64,000 nucleotides of DNA from Panonychus citri (lineage: Eukaryota > Arthropoda > Arachnida > Trombidiformes > Tetranychidae), in assembly GCF_014898815.1 (NCBI RefSeq), contig NW_026515543.1:4588001-4652000 (forward strand), given 5' to 3'. Below, piece by piece: positions 1 to 12,396 of the stretch; the stretch's first letter is position 1; the number at the start of each line of letters is the position of its first letter. The notes under the pieces are model-generated. The model searched no databases, was not told where the DNA came from, and saw only the letters and a list, made by a program, of their open reading frames with translations. A program made the position numbers and the translations under genes.

Positions 1-1171
1 TCCAGTGACTATGATGATGAAGATGAAGAGGGTAATCAGAAAAGTGTTAGAAGAGAAGAAATTAAACCTGAAATTAAAAGAATGTTGGATGCGAATGGTA
101 AAACTTATCCAGAATATGGAGACGATGAAGGGACAAATGAGGGTAAATTAAACTCATCGTTAGACATGAGAATGGACATTTCAATGACCTCAGGAACATC
201 AGTAGGCGATGAATCAATGAAATTGGACATGTCAACATCCGAGAACATGTCGACATCGAAACCCGAGAACGGTTATGATCAAGTACCAGTTTCATCAAAG
301 GAATTTATCTCTTCAGCTGGTGTGGCCGAACTGATTCGTTGTTTAAGAGCCTTTTATATGCTAAATTGGTGTAAACAAATGATAAGGGAATTGTTCAATA
401 TAACCGATGCCAAATTTCAAGATTATTCACCAAGTGAAAATCAAAAAGTTTGGGACAAGCAAATGCATCGACGACAAGTAAGTGCAAAACAATCAGTTTA
501 ATTGTTGGAATTATTCATTTTATTTAAAAATTCATACTAACCATGTTTATATTTTTGCTTTATTCAATCAATAGGTTGATCCAAGATTATTACCAAAACT
601 TATGGCCTATCCAAGTGTCAACATTAATTTGGAAAATTTCACTCGTGAATCAATATCCCAAGAATACCAACGTTTTAAGAATCTCCAGCTTACCGGTTTA
701 GATGAGACATGTAAAAATGTTGCCATTCTTATCAAAGAACCTGTACCAAAGGAAAAGAAAGAGAGAGAAAAGAATCGTAGTCATAATCGTAATCGAGTTG
801 AAATCGAAAGTGAATCCGATGAAGAAGAGGATGAACCTTTAGTTGAAGAAGTTGAAGATGAGCCCATCCATACTCATCCAGTAATATCATCTTCTAATTA
901 CAGTAACCATCAATCTAACGATGGTTTGAATATACCTCGATTTTCCGATGAAGAGAAGAAAAAATTAATCGAAAAGATCAAAATGTCCGATTGTCAAGTA
1001 AAATTAATCGACATCAACCCAATTGCAATGAATTCAACCACCAATAACACTGGAGACGATGGTGAAATGCGATCATTAAGAATGACCATTTCAACGGCTT
1101 CCATGAATTCACATGGTGTAGATAAAATCAGAAGTTCCGTTAAAAAGAAGAAAAAGAAACACAAAAAGTAA
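1..1171 (+). CDS. Nipped-B: Nipped-B / NIPBL (SCC2) cohesin loading factor, C-terminal fragment
   Basis: This is the last part of a gene that begins left of the window. Two exons are readable: 1-477 (open from base 1) and 575-1171, with a GTAAGT donor at 478 and an ATAG acceptor ending at 574. They join in frame after a Gln and give 357 residues. The recognisable part is the stretch around WCKQMIRELFNITDAKFQDY (about residues 124-143), followed by YSPSE and VWDKQMHRR. This matches the conserved NIPBL C-terminal motif in which a helical segment is followed by KIQKYSPSE-like residues. The remainder is acidic and low-complexity and ends in a lysine-rich tail (KKKKKKHKK). In the known family the protein loads cohesin onto chromatin with MAU2. 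Only the C-terminus is visible, so the identification rests on a short conserved block. The gene ends 867 bp before the Nse1 start on the same strand. Confidence 0.75.
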
Positions 1172-2038
1172 ATCTCCAATCAATTAACAAACAAAAGGAG
1201 CAAAGACCAATCATCACAATTAATTGTTTTACATAAACACATAAATATACATACACACATTTAAACACAACTCATACAAAGACAAAGACAACAAATATAC
1301 CACCATCACCATCCCTTGTACAAAGATGAAAAAAGAGTTAATCTACAAAATTACCTTAAAGATGATAAATTTAATATTATGTCAATTATAAATCAACCAA
1401 TTTTGTAATAATCAAACCACATCACACAAAAGAAAACAAAAAAATTAATTATCACAGATGATTGTGATTGGCAAAGGAAACCCATTAACTCAACCAACTT
1501 AAACAAAAAGATGATGAATATATAAAAACAAAGTCCAATCAAATCTAATTAATCGAATGAAGAGGAAATCATAATCATTAACTAATCATTTTTTTTCTAT
1601 TTATTCATAAAAGCAAAGCAAAAATCTCTCCATGTACAATTCATTAAAATCCCATTTTTACTCTGAAAACAAAAATCCTTATAAAATTATAATTGTTTCT
1701 TTAAAATCGTAAGAAAATCATCCAATTTATTAGTAATTAACAATATAATTAAAAAGAAGAAAAATGATGTATTTTAATAGAACATAAATTCAATTCTTTT
1801 TCTTTTGTCAGAACAATAGATTACAATTTATCTTCTCCTTAATTTGCAAATTAGATCCGAACAATTAAATCAAAGTTGCAACTTTTTTGTTCTTTTACCA
1901 ATCAGGTGGCGCGTCGATCGAAGTTTAGATTTTAATTCGTTGTTTTCATTTTTTCTTTGGTGTTTTTGCTCAATTGAATTCCAAGTGTTCAGGTGCCATT
2001 TAGATTCTAATTAATTGTAATTAATCCAATTCTTCGCC
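1172..2038. other. intergenic spacer between Nipped-B and Nse1
   Basis: AT-rich 3' flank of Nipped-B and 5' flank of Nse1. It contains many A-rich and TTAATT words and no ORF with coding character. A GC-richer GTGGCGCGTCGATCG patch near 1906-1920 stands out against the AT background about 120 bp before the Nse1 start and may belong to its promoter. Confidence 0.5.
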
Positions 2039-2913
2039 ATGTCCGGTTCCTTACAGAACAAAGAAAAGGCTTTTCTACAATTTATGATGAGAAGTAAAAG
2101 TTTGCCCAAAGATGAAGCTCTTAATCTTTGTATAAAAATGGAGCTTGGTGAGTATCTTTTGCCTCCAATTATTTTCTTTGTTTCTTGATTAGCTTTTTTT
2201 CTTAATCGTTTGGTTTTCTTAATTGTTGTAATTGTTGTTGTTTCTCTCACCTTCCTTAAACTAAATTTTGGTGTTCTTTACGAATTTCTTTTCATTGTTT
2301 GTTGTCTTTTTGTTTTTCTTCTTTACTTTGGTGTTTTTGTTTAGCTTCCAATGAGAAAGCATTGGATCAACTATTGAAGACAATCAATAAAAGAATTAAG
2401 GAATTTCGATTTGAAATACGTAAATTTACCGATGAGGAAAGTGGATCTGTTCATTTGGTGTTCATTAATTTAGTTGACAATCATATTAGCCGTTTGTCTA
2501 CTCTCTACAATAAAGCTCAACTTGAATATTTCAAGAAAGTCATCTCAGCCATAGTCACCTCTCCGTGTGGTTACATTGATTACAATGGAGCATTGAATTT
2601 AACTTCTCAATTGATTGATCAAAATGTCAAATTACGTGTCAGCGAAGCAGATGAAATGTTAAAAGTTTGGACTCAAGAGAAATATTTAACCACCAAAAAG
2701 GATCAGTTCAACATTTGCTTAGGTATCCGAAGTCTAACCGAGTTGGATGTTTATCTGAGGGAACATTTTCCCAATAACGTGACAAGTTGCGATCTTTGTA
2801 AATCAATGTGTATCCAAGGTGTTAATTGTCCCCATTTAGGTCTTAAATTACACACTCATTGTGCTAATAAGTATTTCTCCAACTTTAAAAACTGTACCAT
2901 TTGTAATTGTTGA
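2039..2913 (+). CDS. NSMCE1: Non-SMC element 1 (Nse1), SMC5/6 complex subunit
   Basis: Two exons, 2039-2147 and 2345-2913, are joined in phase 1 (GTGAGT donor, TTTAG acceptor) and encode 225 residues. In the known family Nse1 is a RING-like ubiquitin ligase subunit that forms a subcomplex with Nse3 and Nse4 in SMC5/6, which acts in recombinational repair in the nucleus. The protein has the family layout: N-terminal winged-helix segments (the FRKALELI-like helix appears as YFKKVISAIV), then a C-terminal variant RING. Visible zinc ligands are CDLC, then C in IQGVNC with PH, then HTHC, and a terminal CTICNC. Length and C-terminal RING match animal NSMCE1, although the tail after the last Cys pair is short compared with the human protein. 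The start is the first ATG of an exon whose reading continues across the intron. It is convergent with CCDC25, with stops 166 bp apart. Confidence 0.92.
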
Positions 2914-3078
2914 GCAAAGCAATTCACTCATCTCACAAATCATCATTGTACAGAATTCAAGTAACAAGTAACAATTAAACATTATGTTCATAATGTTCAT
3001 TTATTTATATATGAAATGATTAGTTAATTTCAAGTTAATTCCACCAATACAATTTCCAATCCAAACAAATACAAATAT

Positions 3079-3792
3079 TTACATGAAATCATCTGAACCA
3101 TCACTGTCATTATCCTGAGAAAGGAAATACAAAAAAAAGAAACAAAAAAACAGAATAAACTATCAACCTTTTCAATTAAATTCTAATCTACAACTCACCT
3201 TGTTGGTTGTCATTAATTCTGGTTTGAATATCGGATCATAAGAACGGGCTTTGGCCGCTTCTTCTCGTCTTTTGGCCTCTTCTTTTTCCTGTTCCTTCAT
3301 TTGCTTAACTCTGGCCTTTTCTTTATTTCTTTCAGCCTTTTCACGTTCTTCCCTCATCGCCTGTAGATCCACTTCCCGAACTTCCTTCGTTTTATTCAAC
3401 CGATTAACAATTGCGTTTATCCTTTTATCGACCCTCATCTTACGAACGGCTCGGTCACTACGAAATCCCACCTGACCGACGTCCATTGATTTACTCTTGT
3501 GAAGATTTGACCACATCGTGTAAACCACATCAATATCGTTCATTTTGTTGCCTTCAATTGAATTCGCTTTAACCAGTTGAGCACAATCATCGAGAATAAC
3601 ACTTGGTACATCGTCTAGTGTTTGACCTTGATTCAAACGGAGATAAACATGAGCCGAAGACAATTTATCAACATGGAACCAAACATCTTCCGGCCAACCC
3701 CATTTAATCAATTCCTCATTCTCATACTTATCAGCGCCCATGTAAATGGTCATCGGAGGTGAAACAACATCACTTTTAAAGTAAATCACCAT
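3079..3792 (-). CDS. CCDC25: Coiled-coil domain-containing protein 25 (NFACT-R family)
   Basis: The first coding exon is 3792-3199 and the last is 3114-3079, in phase 0 with a GTGAGT donor and TCTCAG acceptor. The product is 209 residues, almost exactly the vertebrate length. It contains the NFACT-R signature blocks YMGADKYENEELIKWGWPED (residues about 17-36) and WFHVDKLSSAHVYLRL, then DCAQLVKANSI. A charged Lys/Glu-rich coiled coil follows at about residues 135-190. The tiny last exon encodes a DNDSDGSDDFM-type acidic end that matches the known conserved C-terminus, which strongly supports the intron. An ATG 24 nt further upstream is in frame, but family comparison favours MVIYF as the start. 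The gene is divergent from PEX5, with starts 342 bp apart. Confidence 0.95.
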
Positions 3793-4134
3793 AATGAACG
3801 ATAGAAAATTTAACAATCAAAACAATTTAAATTTAAAAAATAAAAATAGAAAATGAGGAAAAAAAAAGAGAAAAGAATAAAAAAATTTTCTTTTCAAAGA
3901 AAATCAATTCAAACATCTGATCAAAAGAAAGAGAAAGAGAAAGAGCCAAAAGGTGTTTCTGTTTACCATTAGATGTCATTGTTGGTTAGTGAGTAGAAGT
4001 TGTTTACTAAATTGTGTTAATTGTTTCAATGATTATTTCGCAGTTTCCTTTTAATTGATCTAATTTTCTTTTGATATTAATCTTATTGAGATTCTTGTGC
4101 ATTTAACAATATCAAACAATCACCACAACTAATT
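3793..4134. promoter_or_regulatory. putative bidirectional promoter, CCDC25 / PEX5
   Basis: This 342-bp interval separates the divergent start codons of CCDC25 (-) and PEX5 (+). It must hold both 5' UTRs and both core promoters. It is AT-rich with a purine-rich GAAAGAGAAAGAGA stretch near 3920-3945. No clear TATA box is seen for either gene, as is usual for housekeeping promoters. The regulatory role is inferred from geometry. Confidence 0.5.
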
Positions 4135-6282
4135 ATGGCTCTCAGAAATTTGGTCGATAAAGATTGTGGAGGTAACAATCCGTTGATCAATTTAACTAAT
4201 CACTTCAATTCTGATCAGGTGAGTACGTATTTGTATTTTATAATGGGAAGAAAATAGATAACAACTGAACAATTTAACTTATTCTTTGCTTTTTTTCTTG
4301 GTTTTTCTTTGGTTGTTTTGATGAATTGGTTTTGGTTTTCTTAGTTGAATCGTCGATGGAACAATGAAAATTCACCTGAAAATCAACTTAATCAAATTCC
4401 CGATGGATTACAAGGTTCGGATAGATTTGCAATGGAATCACTTTTACAATCTTTGGGACCGATGGGTCAAAGTAAACCTGAAATGAGGCAATCACCAGCC
4501 ATCAGTGGACAAGAACTTATGAATTTACCTGATAATCGGTCTCATCATCAAACTGTTGCTCCAAATAGTCATTATTGGTTAGATGATTTTCTTGCATCAT
4601 CTTCTTCATCTTCATTACCACTAACTTCTGCTACTGTTGCCTCTCAATCCTCTTTCTCAGGTCAACAATCATCATCGGCATTTCCAATCATCCAAGGTGA
4701 TAGTAAATCAATACGACCTTTGAATTCTGGTTCATTCCAAAGGCCACCCTCTTTAGGTCATCAATGGCCACCATATGGTGGAGGATCTAATTCGGGTTTC
4801 ATGAGACCGAGTTTCATGTCGATGTTACAACGGACTTTTACGCCAAGAAATCAACTTCCAATTGGATCTAAAGCAGCAAGTGAATATCTTGATGACTTCC
4901 ATCGTACTCTGGAAGAGGAAAAGGTCAAAGCTGATCAGGTTGAAGCTCTAAGGAAAGACTATGATACTTCAACTCTTCCCGAAGAAGCAAGAAAATTTGT
5001 CGAATCAATGAGAGATGATCCCGAAGTACAATCAACCGATTTTCTTAATTTTATTAAGAAAATTGGTTCCGGTGAATATCAAGTTACCGAAGATGGTATT
5101 ATTGCCAATGACACCGAGACTGACGCTCTAAGCCAGGCTTGGGCAAGTGAATTTGCCACTGCTCAAGAAGTTTGGGAGTCAAATGCAGTTCGAGATGATC
5201 AAGAGTTTTGGGACTCCCTGTCATCCGAATGGGCTGCAGATCACAAAGGAGCCAATTCAAGGATCAACAACTTTCCCGAAATGCCCGCTGAGTTCATGGC
5301 TGATGCTGATCAAGACTCTTCCCAGGCTGCAAATGCCGAATATAAATTCAACTCAAATAATCCATATCAAGATGTAACTGATCCTTTCGCTGAGGGAATG
5401 AAAAGACTGGAAGAAGGTGATATACCCTCAGCAGTTTTACACTTCGAAGCCGCTTGTCAAAAGGATCCCTCTCAACACTTATACTGGCAATTTTTAGGTA
5501 CCAGCCAAGCTCAAAATGAACACGATTCATCCGCCATTTTGGCTTTAAAAAAATGCATTCAACTTGAACCAAACAACCTAATTGCATTAATGGCTCTCGC
5601 TGTGAGCCACACCAATCAATCAGAGCCCCGGGAAGCATGTGAAAACCTTTTCCTCTGGATAATTCGTAATCCACATTATTCATCTCTCGTACCCGAAGAG
5701 TATAAAACTTCAACCCTGGAAGTTGTCACGTCGGAAAAGATTCGACGGGTTCGTGATATGTACTTACAAGCAGCTCGTTTATCACCTCATCCATTAGATG
5801 CTGACATCCAATGTGGCCTTGGTGTTTTACTCAATCTTACTGGGGAATACTCGAAAGCCGCTGATTGTTTCCGAGCGGCTCTTTCAGTTCGACCTGATGA
5901 TTCCACTATTTGGAACCGTTTAGGTGCTACTCTTGCCAATGGTGACAGATCCGAGGAAGCGGTTGCTGCTTATGAAAAAGCGCTTTCTCTTTCTCCTGGT
6001 TTCATCAGGTCGAGATTCAATTTAGGAATTGCTTGTATCAATTTAGGTGCTCACCTTCAAGCAGCTGAACACTTTTTGTCCGTCCTTAATTTACAAAGAG
6101 CTGGTCAAGGAGTTGATGGTCAATCCTCTCACAAAATTATGTCCGCTAACGTTTGGTCAACTCTTCGTTTGGTTTTGTCACTCATGTCTCGTCAAGATTT
6201 GTACAAGTTCATTGACTCGAGAGATTTGGAGTCTCTTAATCGTCAATTTAATATCAATTCATCCGATTACAATCAAGCCTAA
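4135..6282 (+). CDS. PEX5: Peroxisomal targeting signal 1 receptor PEX5
   Basis: Two exons, 4135-4218 and 4345-6282 (phase 0, GTGAGT donor, CTTAG acceptor), encode 673 residues. PEX5 binds SKL-type signals in the cytosol and carries cargo into the peroxisome. Exon 1 gives the family N-terminus with the conserved Cys11 (MALRNLVDKDCGG) used for export-linked monoubiquitination. The disordered N-terminal half carries several W-x3-F/Y or similar docking motifs (WLDDF near residue 106, then WASEF and further W-containing motifs around residues 285-320) that bind PEX14/PEX13. The C-terminal half (about 370-640) is a run of tetratricopeptide repeats, with DPFAEGMKRLEEGDIPSAVL opening the array and ADIQCGLGVLLNLTGEYSKA in a later repeat. 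Without exon 1 the protein would lack Cys11, so the intron decides the start. No PTS2-specific PEX7 box was checked for. Confidence 0.96.
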
Positions 6283-8228
6283 ATCACCAATGACTGGAAA
6301 TTTAAATGATCAGCAATTAACAAGCAAACAGAACTAAAGTTAATTGCAATATTTTCCTTGAACAAGAAATTACAAGAAATTCAATCAAGCTCATTACTAT
6401 GTAACTTAATTGTTAAAATCAACAAAAAATTATCATGAGATTATATGGGAAACTTAAATTAATTAGTTAATTGCTAGACAATTGGCTTAAAAGTGATATT
6501 AATTGTTTGCTAAATGCTTTTTTATTACCAATGATCAAATTGTATTTTTTTTATATCTCAATTTTATCGTAAATTAAAAACCAAAACAATCAAAATTTTC
6601 CCCATAATATGATTAAATCAAACTCACCAATGGTCAATGAAACTAATATTTACCCAAACTCTTAACAATTAGCAAACTTTTTGAACACAATTAACACAAT
6701 TTCAATACTTGGCTGCCTGAATGATTTACTAATCACCACAAATCAAAAGGTGAGTTATTATCATTGAAGGTAATCAGACAATATTGATTACACCAATTTT
6801 AATATTGAGAAGTCAACAAGATTAGACTAATTGTAGACAATTAAGGAATTATATTATCATTAAAATTTAGATAACAATTTAAAAGTGAACAAAATTAAAT
6901 GACTGATTATCCGTGAAAAATTAAACGCGATTTTCTAGTCTCTTTAAAAAATATAAGAATTAAAATTAACCTGATAATCTAATTGATTGTTCCAGCTGAT
7001 TGATATAAAGGAAGGAAAGAAATTAGTTTAGCATCATCATCATAATCATCTTAATCATCACCAATAATTATAATCAGATTTATATAATAATAACAACAAT
7101 CAAGTCTCTCGTCACAATTGACAGATCACAGAAAAATATTACAAATTAAAATTAACTAATCGAACCAACAATTAACTAAATATAATTTCATATTCAGACG
7201 AAATGAACAATTTATTGATAACAATTAAAAATAGAAAATGTAAATGATAGTAATCAATTATTCACATTGACCGGAAATCAGTTAATAATTGTAAATGATT
7301 AACTAATTGTTGTGAAAAATTTTATTTCCATAATTAACTTATATAAACTTTAACCTCTTTCAATTGTTTTACTTTCACTTTAACCCGATTCATTGATTAA
7401 TCTGATTATGATGATTAATGAAATTGTAATTTGCTTATGATTGTTGTTGATTCAATTATATGATTTGTTGTTTCTCTTGATTTGCTTTTAAATTGTTAAC
7501 TTATCTGTTATTCAGTTTAATTAACCGAGAAAACGGGAACAAAATGATCTTGATGATCATTTCGTCAAATGCTACGCTCACTTAGACACTCGAACTCGTT
7601 GATAATCACAAACAATCAAAATTATCGTAAATCTATCGAGACACTTTTCGTATTTATCTTTCCGATTAGTTAATCAACTTACTCTTTTCTATCATCGAAC
7701 CTGCAATAGAACTTAATCATTCAATTAATCTCTCTCTCTCTCCTTTCTGATCTCACTTTCTCCATCATAATAATTACCAATTAGTTAATTAAAAGTTCTA
7801 AAGTCCTCCCATTTCTTTTCCTTTCGCAGCACCTTAATCTGTTTTTCAATTGTTACCATCATGCTAATGAGTTGTTACCTCGCTTCATTTGGTAACTTGA
7901 TTAGTACCTTTATTTTGGACTCTGTGTTTACATTTCGTGATTTGTTGTCGACTTTTTCTTTCTTTTCTTTCTTTTTTTCGTCACTTTCACTCTTTGTCTA
8001 CAAATCGATACAATGTAAGGCCAACGACATCGAGAGCGAGCGAAAGAGGGAGAGCTTTCACTTGTCACACCGATTTGCTAATTTCCAATCAATAATTTGA
8101 TTACAATTACCAATTATCTTCATAATAGTTACTGTGATTTAAAAGAAATTGATAAATTCGAGAGAGAGAGAAAATAACTCCCTCACCTCCGTTCGAATGG
8201 GTGTTTTTGAGAAGGGCGATTAATCCAC
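6283..8228. other. AT-rich intergenic region
   Basis: There is no convincing gene here. It holds the PEX5 3' flank, long AATTAATT/ATCAATCA-type spacers and, near 7720-8060, a pyrimidine-rich then purine-rich stretch that looks like upstream promoter sequence for the histidine-rich gene. An open frame at 7861-8100 is low-complexity, lacks splice or family support and is not called. Confidence 0.5.
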
Positions 8229-8268
8229 TATATAAGACGAAGTGTTTCAACCTAAAGATTATCAGTTT
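8229..8268 (+). promoter_or_regulatory. core promoter (TATA box and TCAGT initiator) of the histidine-rich gene
   Basis: CTATATAAG lies at 8228-8236, and a TCAGT arthropod initiator is at 8262-8266, about 31-35 bp downstream. This is the canonical TATA-to-start distance. The predicted 5' UTR is about 90 nt before the ATG at 8353. A strong TATA/Inr pair fits a highly expressed secreted-protein gene. Confidence 0.7.
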
Positions 8269-8352
8269 TCTTTCAGTTGATTCACTGAGAAGAAAAGAAA
8301 AGTAGAAAAAAAGTTCATTTCAAATTCTGTGTTTTAGAAAATCAACTTAAAC

Positions 8353-9408
8353 ATGAGAACTGTTGTTCTGTTACTTTTGGTCGCTGTTGTGGCCATCGCT
8401 TTGATCCAAGTCACCCAAGGAGATCATTGGGGTAGGAATATTATTTAATTGTTTCTGTTAAATTGTTACTGTTCACTGATCTTTGTTTACTAATCACAAC
8501 AAACCATAAGATCAACATGGAATCTGCAACATTATTGTTTACATTTTTTACCTCCAAGTGATTGAGAAGTTGGAAAAGTAAACAAACCACTTGGATTATT
8601 TCATGTTAATTGTAATTTCTTTGATTATCTTGTGCGTTAATTACTACAAGATAATCAAATTACTTATTTTCTACCAGTGTTCTCAGTGTTGGATTAAATC
8701 AAGAAAGAAAAACAATTTAAACATTGATCAACTTGTGATGTGTTCAATTTAACAAGAGAAACGAAATGTGATCGTCACTTTTTGGCGCTTTTTTATATTA
8801 ATTGTTTATTAATTTTCACTAATTTCTGTACATTTTTATTATGTGATTCACTTGTAGGTAAGAAAAAGGTTCAACATTTATGGCATCATCATCGTCACGA
8901 TCATCATCATCATCACCATCACAAACATAAGCAAGATCATAAACATGGTCACTGGCACGATCACAAGGTAACAACAATTAAATAGAAGTGAATTAATTGG
9001 TCAATCTAATCAATTCTTTGATTCTTTTCTTTTAATCAGCACAAGCACAAGGCCGACAATGAACACAAACATGGACATTGGCACGATCATGGACACAAAC
9101 ACAAGGTCAGTTTATTTTCTCATTGAAAATTCGATCATTTTTTACATTTTGTTCCAAATGAATTTCTCTCATCTTCTTCTCGTTTATTCCAATAATAGCA
9201 CGGCCACAAACACGAACACTGGAATGACCACAAACACAAGGTAAGAAATTGACGAAATTGAAAGACAACAAAAAATTCGTATTGATTCATTAATTTTTCG
9301 TTCCATTAGCACGGACACAAACACGAGCACTGGGGTAACCACGATTACAAACACAAACACGAGCACAAGCACGAAGACAAGTGGGACGGATGGCACGGAA
9401 AGGCCTAA
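8353..9408 (+). CDS. secreted histidine-rich repeat protein, five exons
   Basis: Exons are 8353-8431, 8858-8967, 9040-9105, 9199-9240 and 9310-9408, all with GT-AG borders, giving 131 residues. The N-terminus is a clear signal peptide (hydrophobic core VVLLLLVAVVAIALI, cleavage likely after the TQG region). The mature part is almost entirely His, Lys, Asp, Glu, Gly and Trp. Exons 2 to 5 each contain the unit HKH(G/E)HW followed by an H-rich spacer, and their shared borders are phase 0, so each exon is a removable repeat module. A polyadenylation signal AATAAA lies near 9494. No family name is recognised. Metal (zinc or copper) binding or a cuticle/silk/saliva role is an inference from composition only. 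It resembles in style, though not in sequence, the two small His/Gly-rich genes at 59-61 kb. Confidence 0.85.
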
Positions 9409-12396
9409 ATGATTAGATCTAAAAACATCGGATTAAACACCTTCGAACTCTAGAAATCGGATCTTCGATGTGTGGACAAAATTTGGGACCAAATAAAAGA
9501 TTCAAATTCTCACCGAAAAGGGCTAATTGTGAACTCTTATTTTCGACCACAACAATTAAACAAACCAAATGCTCACGATCAATTATATTCCCGATAAACT
9601 AATTAGTTAATTGAAAAATCATCTCAACAAATCAATCAATCATCTTCATATTCAATCAGAAACCAAAGAGCAATCAAATTCATCATCATCAAGATTTTCA
9701 TTAATAGCTGTTAATTTCCTCACCCCATCAGTAGGTTAATCATCAAATTAATCTTGATCCTTGATCAACAACAATCAACAAACTTGAAACAATTAAATTC
9801 AAAAATCTTAGCAGGCTAAGCCCATCAAATAATTGTAAAGCAATAACAATTAAAAGCTTAATGATTGTTGATTTTAATGTTTCTCTCAAAGTGTAATCAA
9901 AACAACAATCAAATAAAATATTAGATCCGATTAATAAATTATAAAAACAAATCCATCAAATTAAACCATTTGACTCTTGATTAAACAACCAACCCTTAAT
10001 TGTGATAACAATTAACCTTATTGCCTTTGTCACAATTACCAAATCAATATGATTATCGGATATCAATTCAAAATGAAAAGATTATTTAAAACAATCATAA
10101 CCATTAGACTAAATTATCAAGATAACCTTAAACAATTAAGATTCAACAGTTGATTCAGACTTTTATATCAAATAATGATCACAACAATTAATGATGCGTA
10201 AAAGGATTTCCGATCCTAATCAATTATAATCAACAATCAACAATCACTAATAGTCACCAATCAAGTTGAATGAAAATGATTATGATGATTCAAATCTCTC
10301 GATTGGATAATACAAGAATCTAATCAAATCTTAATCAACTTTAATCGTTGTTAATAATATGCAATCAATGAATATTTCCCATTGAATTTATTTCATATTT
10401 CAAAATCTATTATCTAATTGTAATCAATTAAATTGTTACAATTTTCTTCAGGGGAATTTCATGGTTGAGTATTTCCAATTCGGAAGATAAATCTCTTACT
10501 GAAAACAAAGAACTCACCTTTTTTTCATGGAAAAAGAATAAAAAAAGTAAAAGAATATAAATCTTATTCTTTCAATTTCCTTTGAGAATTGGAATCAATG
10601 TTATCCAAGGTGAGGAAGATAAAAAGAATATGAGAAAAGTAAAATCAATCAATAGAAAGAAAAAAGAAGAAGAAGATTAATCAAATTGTTGAGAATCAAT
10701 TGATTCTGATATTAATCCAAATGTTCAAATTTCTTTATAATATTACCAATAGATTTGAGTTGGAGTTTTAAAATTCTGGTAATTTGATCATCGACTTATT
10801 AATAATAATGTTTTTCGATAATAATCAAGCTTTAATTTCAAATTATTTACATTATTGTTGAGAGAAAACTTCAATTCCTTGGTTATCATATGTTATCATT
10901 AGTTAATTGTCTTGTAATTTTTGTATTAATACAAATACTTTTCATGAGTATTTACTTTCAGTTTATTATTTATAATCAAAGTATCATGATTAATATTCTG
11001 GAATGAGCTTTATAAGGTTAATGATGATGGTGGCATAGAAGTGGTAATGATGATGATGATGAAAATGATGGTCATCATTTCATTTCATTTCCTTTTCATC
11101 CTTTCCTTTTCCTTTATGGAAGTTAAATTATTATTACTTTATTTGTATCTTTCTTAAATAATATACATTGTCTTCTTGTTGTATAATCTATGGCTAGAGA
11201 TTAATGAAAATGATTCAGTGAAGATGAACATGAAGATAATCAAGACTAGAATAACAATTATTGCAATTCTTTCATCAGAAAGGGTGTGGTTTTCATCTTC
11301 TATTTACAAAGTATTAATTGTCTTGATCGTGGAGATTGTAACTGTTGCTGTATTTTCTGGTTGTTCTGGTTGATTGGAAATCGTTTTAATTTTTTTTCTT
11401 TAAAATCTAATATTCAAACTCTCATGTCACTGAGGAGGCTTGCGAATTGTCTCACCAGCATCGTAATCAGTTTCATCGATAGATTTCATGATCACTGAGC
11501 GTTTTTCCCAATCATCTTTAACCTCTTGAACTTCCTCTGTATGTATTGATGATTTTCTCCTTTTTTGATTACCTGAAAGAAACAAATTCTGTGATTAGTC
11601 CAAGTGCTTTGTACCATTGAATTAATTTGTCTCTTTCTCAATATCATCACAACTACCATGTAATTCAGGGAACAACAATTACCATAGATATCATTTCGTC
11701 TGATTATGCTGATCATTGAGAAGTAAATTAGATACATAAAGATAAGTAATTTCTATTTACTATCTAATATAATATTCAAGTGATAGAAAAACACTGAATA
11801 TAATGATCTTCATCATGTTTATCATCATTAACAATCGAAAGATACATTAGATTCATATAATATTTCTCAGGATGATTTCGAATCCATTTGTTGATATTTT
11901 CTTTCAAGATTCTGTTATGTTGTTTACAGAGTTCAATGTAAAGATGCGGAGAAGAAAAGAAAAGGCTTAATAAAGAGGATAACGAGATGTGAGAAAATAT
12001 AAAAATGTCTCAGATTTTGATGGGAAAAATGCATTAAACTGAGAGAAATGTTTTCATATGTTGTTACTTTTACATCACAATCAGAATGAAACTCCCAGAA
12101 TTTAATGGATCTATTGAAAAGTTATTTCATCTTTTTTCCTCTTTATCATCGTCTTTTTTTATTCTTTTCTCAGTCATCCAGAAAACAGGATGAATTCCCA
12201 GTCTCTCTTCAGAAGAGTAACCAGAAATAAATATCAGATTTACAGAGATGATTATATGATGATCAGTCTTTTGATACCAATAATGATATATAAAAAGAGA
12301 CACATTCTCACAATCATGTTGAAGAGAACTGAAAATGAGCAAGAGAAAGAAACATTAACATTTCCTCTGGATAATGTTGATGATACTTAATATCGG
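9409..12396. other. AT-rich spacer without a recognised gene
   Basis: About 3 kb of ATCAATCA/TTAATT-type sequence. Open frames at 11,176-11,500, 11,492-11,737 and 12,127-12,390 are short, biased by simple sequence and lack family resemblance. No RNA gene or transposon end was recognised. Confidence 0.5.

Noticed and set aside
5348..5713. 121-codon minus-strand ORF
   Set aside because: Shadow of the PEX5 TPR region.
7861..8100. 79-codon ORF with hydrophobic N-terminus upstream of the histidine-rich gene
   Set aside because: Composition follows a pyrimidine-rich then purine-rich tract. It has no splice or family support and lies in the promoter area.
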